DNA of 64,000 nucleotides from Nisaea nitritireducens (GTDB taxonomy: Bacteria; Pseudomonadota; Alphaproteobacteria; Thalassobaculales; Thalassobaculaceae): assembly GCF_014904795.1 (NCBI RefSeq), contig NZ_JACZFS010000016.1, positions 1 to 64,000 on the forward strand. The letters run 5' to 3'. Below the pieces are notes generated by a model. The model saw only the letters and a list, made by a program, of their open reading frames with translations, was not told the DNA's origin and did no database searches. Of this stretch, positions 44,814 through 56,069 are shown piece by piece. Both the position numbers and the translations under genes were made by a program. Position 1 is the stretch's first letter, and each line of letters starts with the position of its first letter.

Positions 44814-45578
44814 ATGGCACGACGCAGAAAAGTTTACGAAGGCAAGGCGAAGGTCCTTTATGAAGGCCCGGAACCCGGCACCCTGATCCAGTATTTCAAG
44901 GATGAGGCCACCGCCTTTAACAACGAGAAGCAGGGCACTATCACCGGGAAGGGTGTACTGAACAACCGCATCAGCGAACACCTGATGACCCTGCTGACCG
45001 ATATAGGCATTCCAACGCATTTCGTACGCCGCCTGAACATGCGCGAGCAGCTCGTGCGCGAAGTCGAGATTCTTCCGGTAGAAGTGGTCGTTCGCAACGT
45101 CGCCGCTGGCTCTATCGCAAAGCGTTTCGGTATCGAGGAAGGCACAATGCTGCCGCGCTCGATCATCGAGTATTATTACAAGTCCGATGAGCTCGGCGAT
45201 CCGATGATCTCGGAGGAGCACATCACTGCGTTCGGTTGGGCGACCACCCAGGATATTGATGACATCGTAGCGCTATCGCTTCGGGTGAACGATTTCCTGA
45301 CCGGTCTGTTTATCGGTGTCGGGTTGCGTCTGGTCGATTTCAAACTCGAATTCGGCAGGTTCTATACCGAAGACACGCTGCAGATCGTGCTCGCGGACGA
45401 GATCAGCCCGGACAATTGCCGGCTGTGGGATACCAAAACCAACGAAAAGCTGGACAAGGACCGGTTCCGCCAAGATCTCGGCGGTGTCCGTGAAGCCTAC
45501 CAGGAAGTCGCCCGCCGTCTCGGCGTGCTGCCCGAAGCCGGCCCCATGGATCTGAAGGGTCCGAAAGCCATCCAGTAA
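44814..45578 (+). CDS. purC: Phosphoribosylaminoimidazole-succinocarboxamide (SAICAR) synthase
   Basis: Joins CAIR and aspartate with ATP in purine synthesis. The 254-residue product starts [20 protein letters not shown] and contains [20 protein letters not shown] and [11 protein letters not shown]-like [14 protein letters not shown], family signatures. The start at 44814 follows GGCGGGGAA; a longer open frame upstream is untranslated leader. It heads the purine cluster: purS follows after 41 bases. Confidence 0.97.
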   Translation: MARRRKVYEGKAKVLYEGPEPGTLIQYFKDEATAFNNEKQGTITGKGVLNNRISEHLMTLLTDIGIPTHFVRRLNMREQLVREVEILPVEVVVRNVAAGSIAKRFGIEEGTMLPRSIIEYYYKSDELGDPMISEEHITAFGWATTQDIDDIVALSLRVNDFLTGLFIGVGLRLVDFKLEFGRFYTEDTLQIVLADEISPDNCRLWDTKTNEKLDKDRFRQDLGGVREAYQEVARRLGVLPEAGPMDLKGPKAIQ

Positions 45579-45619
45579 AGCCGCAGGCCGGCTCAAGAGA
45601 TGAACGAATTGGTGAGAGC

Positions 45620-45862
45620 ATGAAAGCCACTGTCCATGTAACGCTGAAAAACGGCGTTCTCGACCCTCAAGGCAAAGCCATCGAACACGCGCTTGGCGCG
45701 CTCGGTTTCGGCGGGGTCAACCAGGTTCGCCAGGGCAAGTTCCTGGAACTCGATCTCGGCGAGACCGACGCGGAAAAGGCCCGCGCCCAGGTGACCGACA
45801 TGTGCGAGAAGCTGCTCGCCAATACCGTCATCGAGAACTACACGGTCGAGATCGAAGGCTAA
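45620..45862 (+). CDS. purS: FGAM synthase subunit PurS
   Basis: The 80-residue structural subunit of the three-part formylglycinamidine synthase; a PurS dimer bridges PurL and PurQ. It starts MKATVHVTLKNGVLDPQGKA, contains ALGFGGVNQVRQGKFLEL and ends NTVIENYTVEIEG, all typical. It accompanies the small PurL form found downstream. It is separated from purQ by a GNAT gene and a diguanylate cyclase on the other strand. Confidence 0.96.
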   Translation: MKATVHVTLKNGVLDPQGKAIEHALGALGFGGVNQVRQGKFLELDLGETDAEKARAQVTDMCEKLLANTVIENYTVEIEG

Positions 45863-45871
45863 GGGCGGCCA

Positions 45872-46339
45872 ATGGCCTCCCTTCAAATCCTCCGCCTGGC
45901 AGACGCCCCGGAGCATCTCGACACAATCGCCGCATGGAATTATGCGGAGTGGGGCAAGAAATCCGGCTCATCCCTGCGGGACAGCATGGATTGGTTCCAG
46001 TCGATGATCGGCGCTCCAAGCGAAGAATGCGTGCTTGCCACGCGGGGCGACGACGTGATTGGCATGGCCTCGCTCGTCGATCACGATCTTGACGAGCGGC
46101 CTGATCTGCTGCACTGGCTCGCCAGTGTCTATGTTCCTCCGGCCTTCAGGAAGACGGGTATTGCATCCGCTCTCATTGAGGCTGTCGAACGCGAAGCCGC
46201 ATTGCGCGACATTGCCTGCATGTATCTCTACACGAACACTGCCGAGCAGCTTTACACCCGTCTTGGGTGGGAGGTATCCGAGCGTTTTCAACGCGGCCCG
46301 GAAGGCTTCACAATCATGCGCAAAGACCCGCGCGGCTAG
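45872..46339 (+). CDS. GNAT-family N-acetyltransferase
   Basis: A 155-residue acetyltransferase. The acetyl-CoA loop is VYVPPAFRKTGIASALIEAV, near residue 89, preceded by IGMASLVDHDL and followed by the terminal YTRLGWEV strand. The substrate is unknown. It begins 9 bases after the purS stop, so it is probably co-transcribed with purC-purS. Its TAG overlaps the stop of the convergent diguanylate cyclase within CTAG, leaving no room for a terminator between them. Confidence 0.87.
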   Translation: MASLQILRLADAPEHLDTIAAWNYAEWGKKSGSSLRDSMDWFQSMIGAPSEECVLATRGDDVIGMASLVDHDLDERPDLLHWLASVYVPPAFRKTGIASALIEAVEREAALRDIACMYLYTNTAEQLYTRLGWEVSERFQRGPEGFTIMRKDPRG

Positions 46340-47721
46340 GCGAGCGCATAGCGGTTTTTGCCGTTCTTCTTTGCGTCATACATGGCTTTGTCCGCACGCT
46401 TGATAAGCGTTTCCGACGTATCCGAGGCGCCGTTGAAAAAGGCAATTCCGACGCTGGCCCCTATATTCGTGCCGCCTTCCTCGAAACTGAATTCATCGGA
46501 AAAACTGTTCAGCAGGCGTTCGGCCAGAGGCACCACGACATCCCGAAACCCGAGACCGGTCAGCAAAACCAGGAACTCGTCGCCTCCGATCCGGGATACA
46601 GTGTCCACTTCTCGGAAGCATCCACGCATACGGTTTGCCGCCTCTTTCAAAACCTGATCCCCGGCATCGTGGCCATAGGTATCGTTAACCGGCTTGAAGC
46701 CATCCAGATCGACATAAAAAACAGCCATGAGGGTCTGGCTGCGCTGAGCCTGTGCCATAGCCTGCTGCAACCGGTCATGACAGAGCCGGAGCGTCGGCAA
46801 TCCGGTCAGGCTGTCGTGATTGGCGAGCTCCGCCATTTTCCGCTCTGACTCAGCGAGACGTGTCGCCAAAGTCTCCAGCTCGGCTGTCTGCCGCGCCATC
46901 CGCTCTTCCCGGTCGCGCAATTCAAGAACCTGCATCTCAAGCTCTTCGCGACTTCTGATCTGGCTCCTTTCGAGTTCCATCCGATCGGTAATCTCATAGA
47001 CCCAGCCAAGAACGCATTCCTCACCGTGATACGAGAACGGACGGCAGGAGACCAGCGCCCAGAAATGACCTCCATCGCTTCTGACGAGCTCCGCCTCTTC
47101 ATTCTCGACCGCCCCGGTTTCCCTCATTCTCTCAATTATTCGCTCACGTAGAGCCGGTTCCGCATAATGCTCCCCTGCATGAGTATTCTGGAATTCGGAA
47201 TCCGACAGCCCCAGCATCTCGTGCATCTTTCTATTGCAGTACCGGCGGCGCCCGTCCGGGCCGACGATATTCACCCCGATCGGGCTGTCATCGAGGATTT
47301 GATGAATGTAGCGCTCCTCATCGACAAGGACGTCTTCGGAGCGGGCCTGTTCGGAAATATCCTTGAAGGTAAGGAGGTAGCCGGTCTGTTGAAGCGCCAG
47401 GCCGCGCATCTCGCAGACAATGTCGCCCGCTGCGATTCGCTGACATTCGACCGCGTCGCCATTGGCGGCGGCTCGGGTGACCGAAGCAGACCAGCCGGTA
47501 TTGCCGCCCCCCGGCCCGTCAATCGCGTCAAGAATCACACGGATCGGCTGACCGACGGGGGAGCCGTTCAGTAAAGGCCCGAAAAGATTCCTAAAATGGG
47601 AATTGGCGGCACGAACTTCATGCTGCGCATCAAACAACAGCATAGCTTGGTCGATGGAGGTCAGAATCGTCTCGGTTAAAGCGATATTGCTCGCGCTATC
47701 GACGTCGATTTTCTCCATCAA
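46336..47721 (-). CDS. Diguanylate cyclase with two PAS domains
   Basis: A 461-residue cytoplasmic protein: PAS-7-like domain (about 12-125, AMLLFDAQHEVRAANSHF), second PAS (about 138-250, ILDDSPIGVNIVGPDGRRRY), a coiled coil (about 250-295), then GGDEF (about 300-461). The active site is RIGGDEFLVLL, and an RxxD inhibitory site (REVD) lies five residues before it, so it should make c-di-GMP under product feedback. The metal Asp is in VFYVDLDGFKPVND. It is oriented against the purine genes and interrupts them. Confidence 0.94.
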   Translation of the reverse strand: MMEKIDVDSASNIALTETILTSIDQAMLLFDAQHEVRAANSHFRNLFGPLLNGSPVGQPIRVILDAIDGPGGGNTGWSASVTRAAANGDAVECQRIAAGDIVCEMRGLALQQTGYLLTFKDISEQARSEDVLVDEERYIHQILDDSPIGVNIVGPDGRRRYCNRKMHEMLGLSDSEFQNTHAGEHYAEPALRERIIERMRETGAVENEEAELVRSDGGHFWALVSCRPFSYHGEECVLGWVYEITDRMELERSQIRSREELEMQVLELRDREERMARQTAELETLATRLAESERKMAELANHDSLTGLPTLRLCHDRLQQAMAQAQRSQTLMAVFYVDLDGFKPVNDTYGHDAGDQVLKEAANRMRGCFREVDTVSRIGGDEFLVLLTGLGFRDVVVPLAERLLNSFSDEFSFEEGGTNIGASVGIAFFNGASDTSETLIKRADKAMYDAKKNGKNRYALA

Positions 47722-47969
47722 AACCGTCCCCGCCTTTCACCAGCGCGGCCTTGAGCGGCCCCCACCGGAGCTTTACTCTATTATTCGGGTTTCACGTAAA
47801 TCAACCTATTACTCACAACCATTGCCGCTATGACGCCTGCGTTGAAATAATCCGGACAGCGCCTGGGAAGCCAATATCCGCCGGTATGCGGGTGTCCCGG
47901 CTTGCACTTCCGCGCGGCCTCCCGTACTTTCCGCCGCGCCGATCCAGCCCCAAATAAGAGGCCCCCGCG

Positions 47970-48655
47970 TTGAAATCAGCGATCATCGTCTTCCCAGGCA
48001 CGAACAGAGAGCGCGACATGGCGATCGCGCTTGAAAAAGCGAGCGGCACGGCGCCGCTCATGGTGTGGCATAAAGACAGTGAAATCCCGGATGTCGACCT
48101 TATCGTGGTCCCCGGCGGTTTCTCCTACGGCGACTATCTTCGCGCCGGTGCCATGGCCGCCCATTCCCCTGTGCTCCGCAGCCTCAAGGAAAAGGCAAGC
48201 AAGGGAACGCCGGTGATGGGCGTCTGCAATGGCTTCCAGGTCCTGACCGAGACCGGCCTGCTGCCGGGCGTGCTGATGCGGAATGCCGGGCTCAAGTTCA
48301 TCTGCCGCAATGTCGGCCTGAAGGTCGAGACCAGCCAGTCTCTCTTCACCGGCGGCTACGAGGACGGGCAGGTTCTGTCGATCCCGGTCGCCCACAATGA
48401 CGGCAACTATTTCGCCGATAACGAGACGCTGGACCGGATCGAACAGAATGGCCAGGTCGCGTTCCGCTATGTCGACGAGGACGGCGCCATGACCGAGGCC
48501 GGAAACCCGAACGGCTCCGCCCGCAACATCGCCGGCGTCTTCAACAAGGAAAAGACGGTGCTCGGCTTCATGCCGCACCCGGAAAACGCAATCGACCCCG
48601 CGGTCGGCGGCACTGATGGCCGCGGCCTCTTCGACGGACTGGTGAGGGCCCTCTC

Positions 48656-48659
<4 letters not shown>
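47970..48659 (+). CDS. purQ: FGAM synthase glutaminase subunit PurQ (TTG start)
   Basis: The class I glutaminase of the PurSQL complex, supplying ammonia to PurL. The 229-residue product starts [17 protein letters not shown] after a TTG codon; no ATG is available, and AGAGG lies about 8 bases upstream. The nucleophile is in [14 protein letters not shown], and the His-Glu pair is in [11 protein letters not shown]. The 3' end overlaps the purL GTG by 4 bases (GTGA). The weak start codon may tune PurQ amounts. Confidence 0.96.
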
Positions 48660-50866
<2,207 letters not shown>

Positions 50867-50912
50867 GACAGACAAGACAAGAAACCCGAACGGGCAAAAA
50901 GGATAAGAACGC

Positions 50913-51146
50913 ATGGCAATGGAAGCCGGAGAGATCGAACGCCTCATCAAGGAGACGTTTCCCGACGCCCAGGTCACGATTGAGGATCTGCGCGGGGACG
51001 GCGATCACTATGCCTGTCACGTTCTGTCTACGGCCTTTGAAGGCAAGACCCGTATCCAGCAGCACCAGATGGTGTATGCAGCCCTTCAGGGCCGGATGGG
51101 CAACGAGTTGCACGCCCTCGCCCTGCAGACCGGCACGCCGGCCTGA
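50913..51146 (+). CDS. bolA: BolA-family protein
   Basis: A 77-residue BolA-like protein. These partner CGFS monothiol glutaredoxins to hold a bridging 2Fe-2S cluster. It starts MAMEAGEIERLIKETFPDAQ and has the His-containing IQQHQMVYAALQGRMGNELH segment with the conserved metal-binding His. AAGGAT lies upstream. The partner grxD is the very next gene, strong context for a BolA-Grx complex in iron-sulfur or iron homeostasis. Confidence 0.94.
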   Translation: MAMEAGEIERLIKETFPDAQVTIEDLRGDGDHYACHVLSTAFEGKTRIQQHQMVYAALQGRMGNELHALALQTGTPA

Positions 51147-51203
51147 TCGCACAGGATTTACCCACTAACCCGACGGCACACGGACCCATGAAAGGACCAC
51201 GCC

Positions 51204-51551
51204 ATGCTTGACGAAAATACCCGCCAGAGAATCCAGGACGAAATCGGCGGCACGGACGTCGTTCTCTTCATGAAGGGCACGCCCGTCTTCCCGCAGTGCG
51301 GTTTCTCCGCCGCTGTTGTCGGCGTCCTCAGCCATATCGGCGTGAAATTCAAGGGCATCAACGTCCTTGAAGATCCGGCCGTGCGCGAAGGCATCAAAGA
51401 ATTCTCCAACTGGCCGACCATTCCGCAGCTCTACGTGAAGAACGAGTTTGTCGGCGGTTGCGACATCATCCGCGAGATGTACGAGACCGGCGAACTGCTG
51501 GAAATGTTCAAGAGCAAAGACATCGACGCCCAGATCGGCGCCGAAGCTTAA
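51204..51551 (+). CDS. grxD: Monothiol glutaredoxin (CGFS type)
   Basis: A 115-residue Grx4-type protein that carries 2Fe-2S clusters with glutathione. The active site is FPQCGFS near residue 31, preceded by VVLFMKGTP, with the TIPQLYVKNEFVGGCDI segment for glutathione binding. AAAGGA lies before the ATG. It forms a pair with bolA and ends the purine/iron-sulfur transcript. A REP-like element and a strong terminator follow. Confidence 0.96.
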   Translation: MLDENTRQRIQDEIGGTDVVLFMKGTPVFPQCGFSAAVVGVLSHIGVKFKGINVLEDPAVREGIKEFSNWPTIPQLYVKNEFVGGCDIIREMYETGELLEMFKSKDIDAQIGAEA

Positions 51552-51579
51552 GGCTCGCGGCTTTCCCCGCTTTATTATC

Positions 51580-51664
51580 TGTCATTCCCGTGCACGCGGG
51601 GACCCAGGAGAACATAGGGCGGAGTTCCATGCCCCCTAGGTCCCTGCTTTCGCAGGGATGACGA
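51580..51664. repeat. REP-like compound palindrome
   Basis: TGTCATTCCCGTGCACGCGG at the left pairs with CGCAGGGATGACGA at the right, with GGGACCCAGG and CTAGGTCCC nested between. It has the same layout as the elements near 9.5 and 56.6 kb. Confidence 0.7.
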
Positions 51665-51671
51665 TGAAAAG

Positions 51672-51700
51672 AAAAAGGCCGGCTCAATGCCGGCCTTTTT
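51672..51700. terminator. Bidirectional intrinsic terminator
   Basis: Arms AAAAAGGCCGGC (51672-51683) and GCCGGCCTTTTT (51689-51700) are a perfect 12-bp pair with a 5-base loop, T-tailed in both directions. It serves grxD (plus) and the EamA gene (minus). Confidence 0.9.
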
Positions 51701-52627
51701 CTATACCTGCTTCACGCGCCTTGAGCGGAACAGCCGCCCATCAATCGCCAGAAGCCCGACCGCGATCAGCCCCATACCGGCGAAATGGCTTGGCGCCAGG
51801 GACTCCCCCAGGAATGTCACGCCGAGCAAGATGGCGCTGACCGGCACGAGCAAGGTGACCAGCAGCAGGTTCATCGCCCCTGCCCGCTTCAACAGCTCGA
51901 AATAGAGAATATAGGCGAAGGCTGTGCACAGCAGGGCCAGACCGATGAGAGCGGCGATGGTTGTCCCGCTTGGTACCGGTAACTCCCATGGCCGGTCGAC
52001 GAGGATAACGGCAGGTATCATGAGAATGCTGGACGCCGTCACCTGACCCGCTGCGGTTTGCGCGGGCTGGACACCCATCCCTTTGAAGCGCCGTCCAAAA
52101 ACGCCGCCAAAGGCATAACTGAGCGCCGCCCCCAAAAGCGCAAGCTGGCCAATGAGCGTGCCGGAGAACCCTGCTGACAGATCATTACCAATCATCAATG
52201 CAACGCCGCCGAACCCAAACACCACGCCGAAAACGCGCAGCGGTGTGATACGTTCGTCATCGGTCAGGAAATGCGCCACCAGAACGCCGAATATTGGTGT
52301 CGCCGCGAGGAAGATGGAGGCGAGACCGCTGGCGATCTGAGTCTGGCCGAAGACGATCAGGGAAAACGGCACGGCATTGTTCAGAAAGCCCATGAACAGG
52401 AATGCCCGCAGGATTTTCCAGTCCGTCGGCATGCGCAGACCGAAGAGCGGCAAGGCAATCTGCATCGCGATGGCCGCAAGCCCGACCCGGACCAGCACCA
52501 TGGTCAGCGGCGGCACCTCGTGGATTGCCACCTCGACGAAAAAGAACGACCCGCCCCAGACGGAGGACAGCAGAATGAGGATGCCCCACTCCACCGGCCC
52601 CATGGTGAGATTGACCTTGGCGTTCAT
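51701..52627 (-). CDS. EamA-family (DMT superfamily) transporter
   Basis: A 308-residue inner-membrane protein with ten predicted helices in two EamA repeats, the usual drug/metabolite transporter layout. The first helix is ILILLSSVWGGSFFFVEVAI and the second repeat opens LIGQLALLGAALSYAFGGVF. Members export amino acids, nucleosides or metabolites; the substrate here is unknown. The stop codon lies next to the terminator at 51700. It is divergent from the flavoprotein gene across about 220 bases. Confidence 0.9.
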   Translation of the reverse strand: MNAKVNLTMGPVEWGILILLSSVWGGSFFFVEVAIHEVPPLTMVLVRVGLAAIAMQIALPLFGLRMPTDWKILRAFLFMGFLNNAVPFSLIVFGQTQIASGLASIFLAATPIFGVLVAHFLTDDERITPLRVFGVVFGFGGVALMIGNDLSAGFSGTLIGQLALLGAALSYAFGGVFGRRFKGMGVQPAQTAAGQVTASSILMIPAVILVDRPWELPVPSGTTIAALIGLALLCTAFAYILYFELLKRAGAMNLLLVTLLVPVSAILLGVTFLGESLAPSHFAGMGLIAVGLLAIDGRLFRSRRVKQV

Positions 52628-52850
52628 GTCCGGTTCAGGCTCCTAGATTCAGAAAATTTCAGCACGGCAGCATTCTATCCGTCCGCGCAAACGGCACCGC
52701 CGCAAATCAGGCAGAGAAACAGCGGATAGCATATGTGCACGGGAACAACGCTCCGTTTCTTGCGCGGCATATCCCTCGTATCGATTCAACGATTGAGCAC
52801 TCCCCCGTCACTCACTAGGCTGTGCGGCAAATTCCAAGGGAGAAAACACC

Positions 52851-54245
52851 ATGCAGGCCCGAGAAAGCGCATCAAAGATCGCACCGGTTCTGGATATTCT
52901 GAAAGACCGGTTCGCGGATCGGCTCTCGACAGCTCCCGCCGTGCTCGAGCGGCATGGCCAGGACGAGAGTTATCATAAGTCCCTGCCGCCTGAGGGTGTC
53001 GTCTTTGCCAACAGCACCGAAGAGGTTGCGGAGGTGGTGAAGCTCTGCGCCGAGCATGGCGTTCCGGTCATACCCTTCGGTACCGGCACCTCCCTCGAAG
53101 GCCATATCGGCGCGGTCGCGGGCGGTATCTGCATCGACCTTTCGAACATGGACAAAGTCCTCGCGGTGAATGCCGAGGATCTGGACTGCCGGGTGCAGGC
53201 CGGCGTCACCCGCAAGCAGCTCAACACGCATTTGCGCGACCAGGGCCTGTTCTTCCCGATCGACCCCGGCGCCGACGCCTCCATCGGTGGCATGGCAGCG
53301 ACCCGCGCTTCCGGCACCAACGCCGTGCGCTACGGTACCATGCGCGAGAACGTACTGTCGCTGACCGTGGTGACGGCAAGTGGCGAGATCATCCGTACCG
53401 CCCGCCGGGCCCGCAAATCCTCCGCTGGATACGACCTGACACGGCTTTTCGTCGGCTCTGAAGGCACGCTCGGCGTGATCACCGAAGTTGCGCTCAAGCT
53501 CTATGGCATTCCGGAAGCGACCTCCGCCGCCGTCTGCCAGTTCGACGACCTTGAGAGCGCCGTCAGCACAGTAATCCTGACCATCCAGTCCGGCGTGCCG
53601 ATGGCCCGCATCGAGCTCCTGAACAGCGACCAGATGGGCGCCTGCATCCGCTTCTCCAAACTTGAGGGCTACGAGACAAAGCCAACCTTGTTTTTCGAGT
53701 TCCACGGCAGCGAGACCGGCGTGAAGGAACAGGCCGAAATGGTCGAGGGGATCGCCTCCGAATTCGGCGGCAGCGCCTTCCAATGGGCGGAGAAAGCCGA
53801 GGACCGGAACAAGCTCTGGGAAGCCCGGCACAACGTCCATTACGCCATCAAGTCCATGCGCCCGAACTGCGAGGTGATGGCGACCGATATCTGCGTGCCG
53901 ATCTCACGGTTGGCGGAAGCCATTCTGGAGGCCCAGAAGGATCTGATCGAGAACGGCCTGACCGCCGGCATTGTCGGCCATGTCGGCGACGGCAATTTCC
54001 ATGTCGGCTATTGCATCGATCCGAATAACGCCGAAGAAGTCGCTGCCGCCAAGGGCCACAACGAACGCATGGTGTTCCGGGCGCTGGAAATGGACGGCAC
54101 CTGCACCGGAGAGCACGGCGTCGGCCAGGGCAAGATCCGCTACATGGAAGCCGAACACGGGCTGGCGCTCAACGCCATGCAGGCAATCAAACAGGCACTC
54201 GACCCGCAAGGCATCATGAATCCCGGCAAGGTTTTGCCGTCCTGA
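52851..54245 (+). CDS. FAD-linked oxidase, D-lactate dehydrogenase (cytochrome) type
   Basis: A 464-residue flavoprotein with an FAD-binding PCMH domain (about 50-230) and the oxidase C-terminal domain. Motifs are VPVIPFGTGTSLEGHIGAVA, FPIDPGADASIGGMAATRAS, LFVGSEGTLGVITEVALKLY, and the C-terminal GHVGDGNFHVGYCIDP and GTCTGEHGVGQGK with the substrate histidines. It resembles D-lactate dehydrogenase (Dld/LDHD), but glycolate or other 2-hydroxy acids are possible. There is no GlcE/GlcF partner. AAGGGAG lies before the ATG. The MDR oxidoreductase follows after 32 bases. Confidence 0.9.
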   Translation: MQARESASKIAPVLDILKDRFADRLSTAPAVLERHGQDESYHKSLPPEGVVFANSTEEVAEVVKLCAEHGVPVIPFGTGTSLEGHIGAVAGGICIDLSNMDKVLAVNAEDLDCRVQAGVTRKQLNTHLRDQGLFFPIDPGADASIGGMAATRASGTNAVRYGTMRENVLSLTVVTASGEIIRTARRARKSSAGYDLTRLFVGSEGTLGVITEVALKLYGIPEATSAAVCQFDDLESAVSTVILTIQSGVPMARIELLNSDQMGACIRFSKLEGYETKPTLFFEFHGSETGVKEQAEMVEGIASEFGGSAFQWAEKAEDRNKLWEARHNVHYAIKSMRPNCEVMATDICVPISRLAEAILEAQKDLIENGLTAGIVGHVGDGNFHVGYCIDPNNAEEVAAAKGHNERMVFRALEMDGTCTGEHGVGQGKIRYMEAEHGLALNAMQAIKQALDPQGIMNPGKVLPS

Positions 54246-54277
54246 GCCGTCACACGTTCCCAAACAGCGAGACAGAC

Positions 54278-55303
54278 ATGTCCCAGCCGACCGGCACCAT
54301 GAAAGCCATCGAGGCCTCGGCCTTCTCCATCGACAGCCTGAGCCTTGTGGAACGGCCGGTGCCAATTCCCCGGCGCGGCGAAGTCCTGATCCGGGTGAAT
54401 GCCGTCACCCTGAACTACCGCGACCTGGCCGTGCTCGGCGGCACCTACATGCCGACCCTGCCGATGCCTTATGTGCCCTGCTCCGATTGCTGCGGCACCG
54501 TCGTTGCTCTGGGTGAGGATGTCAGTCTCTTCAAGGAAGGCGACCGGGTCGTGCCCTGCTACATACAGGGCTGGCGGGACGGCAAGGTAACCCAGCAACA
54601 GCGCACAAAGCAGACTCTCGGTGGGCCGCTTCCCGGCGTGCTGCGGGAATATATCGCCGTCCCCGCTGACGAGGTCATCCCGGCCCCGGCCAATCTCAGC
54701 GATGCCGAGGCGGCGACGCTTCCCATAGCCGCCCTCACCGCCTGGACATGCCTTGAACAGGGCGGCCTGAAAAGTGGCGACCGGGTTCTGGTGGAAGGCA
54801 CCGGCGGCGTTGCGCTGTTCGCCCTGCAACTCGCCAAGGCAGCGGGTGCTGAGGTCGTCGCCCTCACCTCCACCGCCGAGAAGGCCGATATGCTGAAGAA
54901 GCTCGGCGCCGATCACGTGATCAATTACCGCGAGGTGCCGGAATGGGGAGCAGCGGTAAAAGAGGCAACCGGCGGGCACGGGGCCGACATCATCGTTGAA
55001 ACCACCGGAAGCACACTTGCCCAGTCCTTCGCGGCCGTTGCCTTCGGCGGCTTTATCGGCGTGATCGGGTTTGTCGGTGGCGCGGAAGTGCCGTTGAACG
55101 TGTTGCAGCTCATAGGCCCCAATGTGCGGATGGAAGGCGTCGTGGTCGGCTCCCAGGCCGGGCTGCGCGATCTCGCCCGGGCGATGGACCTGCACGGCAT
55201 CAAGCCCGTGATCGACAGCACATTCCGTCTTGAAAAAGCCGCCGATGCCTTCCGACACATGAAGCAGGCCGGACATATCGGCAAGATCGTCGTCTCGCTT
55301 TAA
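54278..55303 (+). CDS. MDR-family NAD(P)-dependent oxidoreductase
   Basis: A 341-residue medium-chain dehydrogenase/reductase. The catalytic half contains VNAVTLNYRDLAVLGG and YVPCSDCCGTVVALGEDVS, and the Rossmann motif is LVEGTGGVALFALQLAKAAG. The four-Cys structural-zinc loop of classical alcohol dehydrogenases is not seen, so it is closer to quinone-oxidoreductase or zinc-independent forms. The substrate is unknown. It lies just downstream of the flavoprotein and is followed by a terminator. Confidence 0.88.
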   Translation: MSQPTGTMKAIEASAFSIDSLSLVERPVPIPRRGEVLIRVNAVTLNYRDLAVLGGTYMPTLPMPYVPCSDCCGTVVALGEDVSLFKEGDRVVPCYIQGWRDGKVTQQQRTKQTLGGPLPGVLREYIAVPADEVIPAPANLSDAEAATLPIAALTAWTCLEQGGLKSGDRVLVEGTGGVALFALQLAKAAGAEVVALTSTAEKADMLKKLGADHVINYREVPEWGAAVKEATGGHGADIIVETTGSTLAQSFAAVAFGGFIGVIGFVGGAEVPLNVLQLIGPNVRMEGVVVGSQAGLRDLARAMDLHGIKPVIDSTFRLEKAADAFRHMKQAGHIGKIVVSL

Positions 55304-55324
55304 ACCGGATATCTGAGCATGAAA

Positions 55325-55360
55325 AAGGCCGCCTCCGGACTGGAAGGCGGCCTTCTCTTT
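55325..55360. terminator. Terminator between convergent MDR and HupE genes
   Basis: Arms AAGGCCGCC (55325-55333) and GGCGGCCTT (55346-55354), preceded by A-rich sequence and followed by CTCTTT. Confidence 0.75.
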
Positions 55361-55375
55361 AAATCCATGAAACGG

Positions 55376-55969
55376 TCAGGCCAGCATCAGACCAAAACCA
55401 GCGGCGGCAGTCAGGCCGCCGGCGCCGCGCATTGCGGCCGTAGCCAGAGCGGCGCGCTCAGAGAACAGCTTTTCCGCCAGTACACCGGCACCGAGACCTG
55501 CAACATGCAGCAGCGCGGTCGCGGCAACGAAACCGGCGCCATAGGCAAGCGCCGTCGCGCCGCCGATTTCACCACCATGGGCGTGTCCGTGGAACAGCGA
55601 GAAGGCGCCGACCACAACCGCACCGACAGTTGCCGGAAGCTTCACCGCGCAGGCAACCAGCAGGCCGAGCGCGACGACAGAGGCGAGGATCGCAGGCTCA
55701 ACGAACGGCAAGGCCACGCCCGACAGTGCAAACCCGAAGCCCAACACCATGCAGCCGACAAAGGCGAGCGGCACACCAACCAGCGCCCGGCCACCCATCT
55801 GGAAAGCCCAGATCCCGACCACCAGCATTGCCAGGACATGATCCGCCCCGAGCATCGGGTGCGACAGACCGGCGGCGAAAGAGCCATGCTCTGCCGGGTT
55901 AAGATGCGCAAGTGAGGGGGATGCGCTGGCAACAAGGATTGCGGCGCCAAGAGATAAGGCTTTAATCAT
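55376..55969 (-). CDS. HupE/UreJ-family membrane protein
   Basis: A 197-residue protein with a signal-like first segment (ALSLGAAILVASASPSLA) and about six membrane helices. The family signature HPMLGADHVLAMLVVGIWA follows the mature N-terminus AHLNPAEHGSFAAGL, and FSLFHGHAHGGEIG is a His-rich motif. HupE/UreJ proteins are thought to import nickel or cobalt for hydrogenase or urease. Neither enzyme is encoded here, so the metal and client are unknown. The ATG at 55969 follows AAAGGAT; a longer frame is not supported. Confidence 0.9.
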   Translation of the reverse strand: MIKALSLGAAILVASASPSLAHLNPAEHGSFAAGLSHPMLGADHVLAMLVVGIWAFQMGGRALVGVPLAFVGCMVLGFGFALSGVALPFVEPAILASVVALGLLVACAVKLPATVGAVVVGAFSLFHGHAHGGEIGGATALAYGAGFVAATALLHVAGLGAGVLAEKLFSERAALATAAMRGAGGLTAAAGFGLMLA

Positions 55970-56069
55970 GTCTGTGATCCTTTGATGAAGTCGATCATGC
56001 GCCCCTGATTGGGTCGCGCATTCCGACGGTCGCACACATGGTTAACGAAGCCAAGAGGCCCCCTTCCCG

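Noticed and set aside
54140-55276. A 378-codon minus-strand open frame
   Set aside because: Antisense to the MDR oxidoreductase; composition of a shadow.
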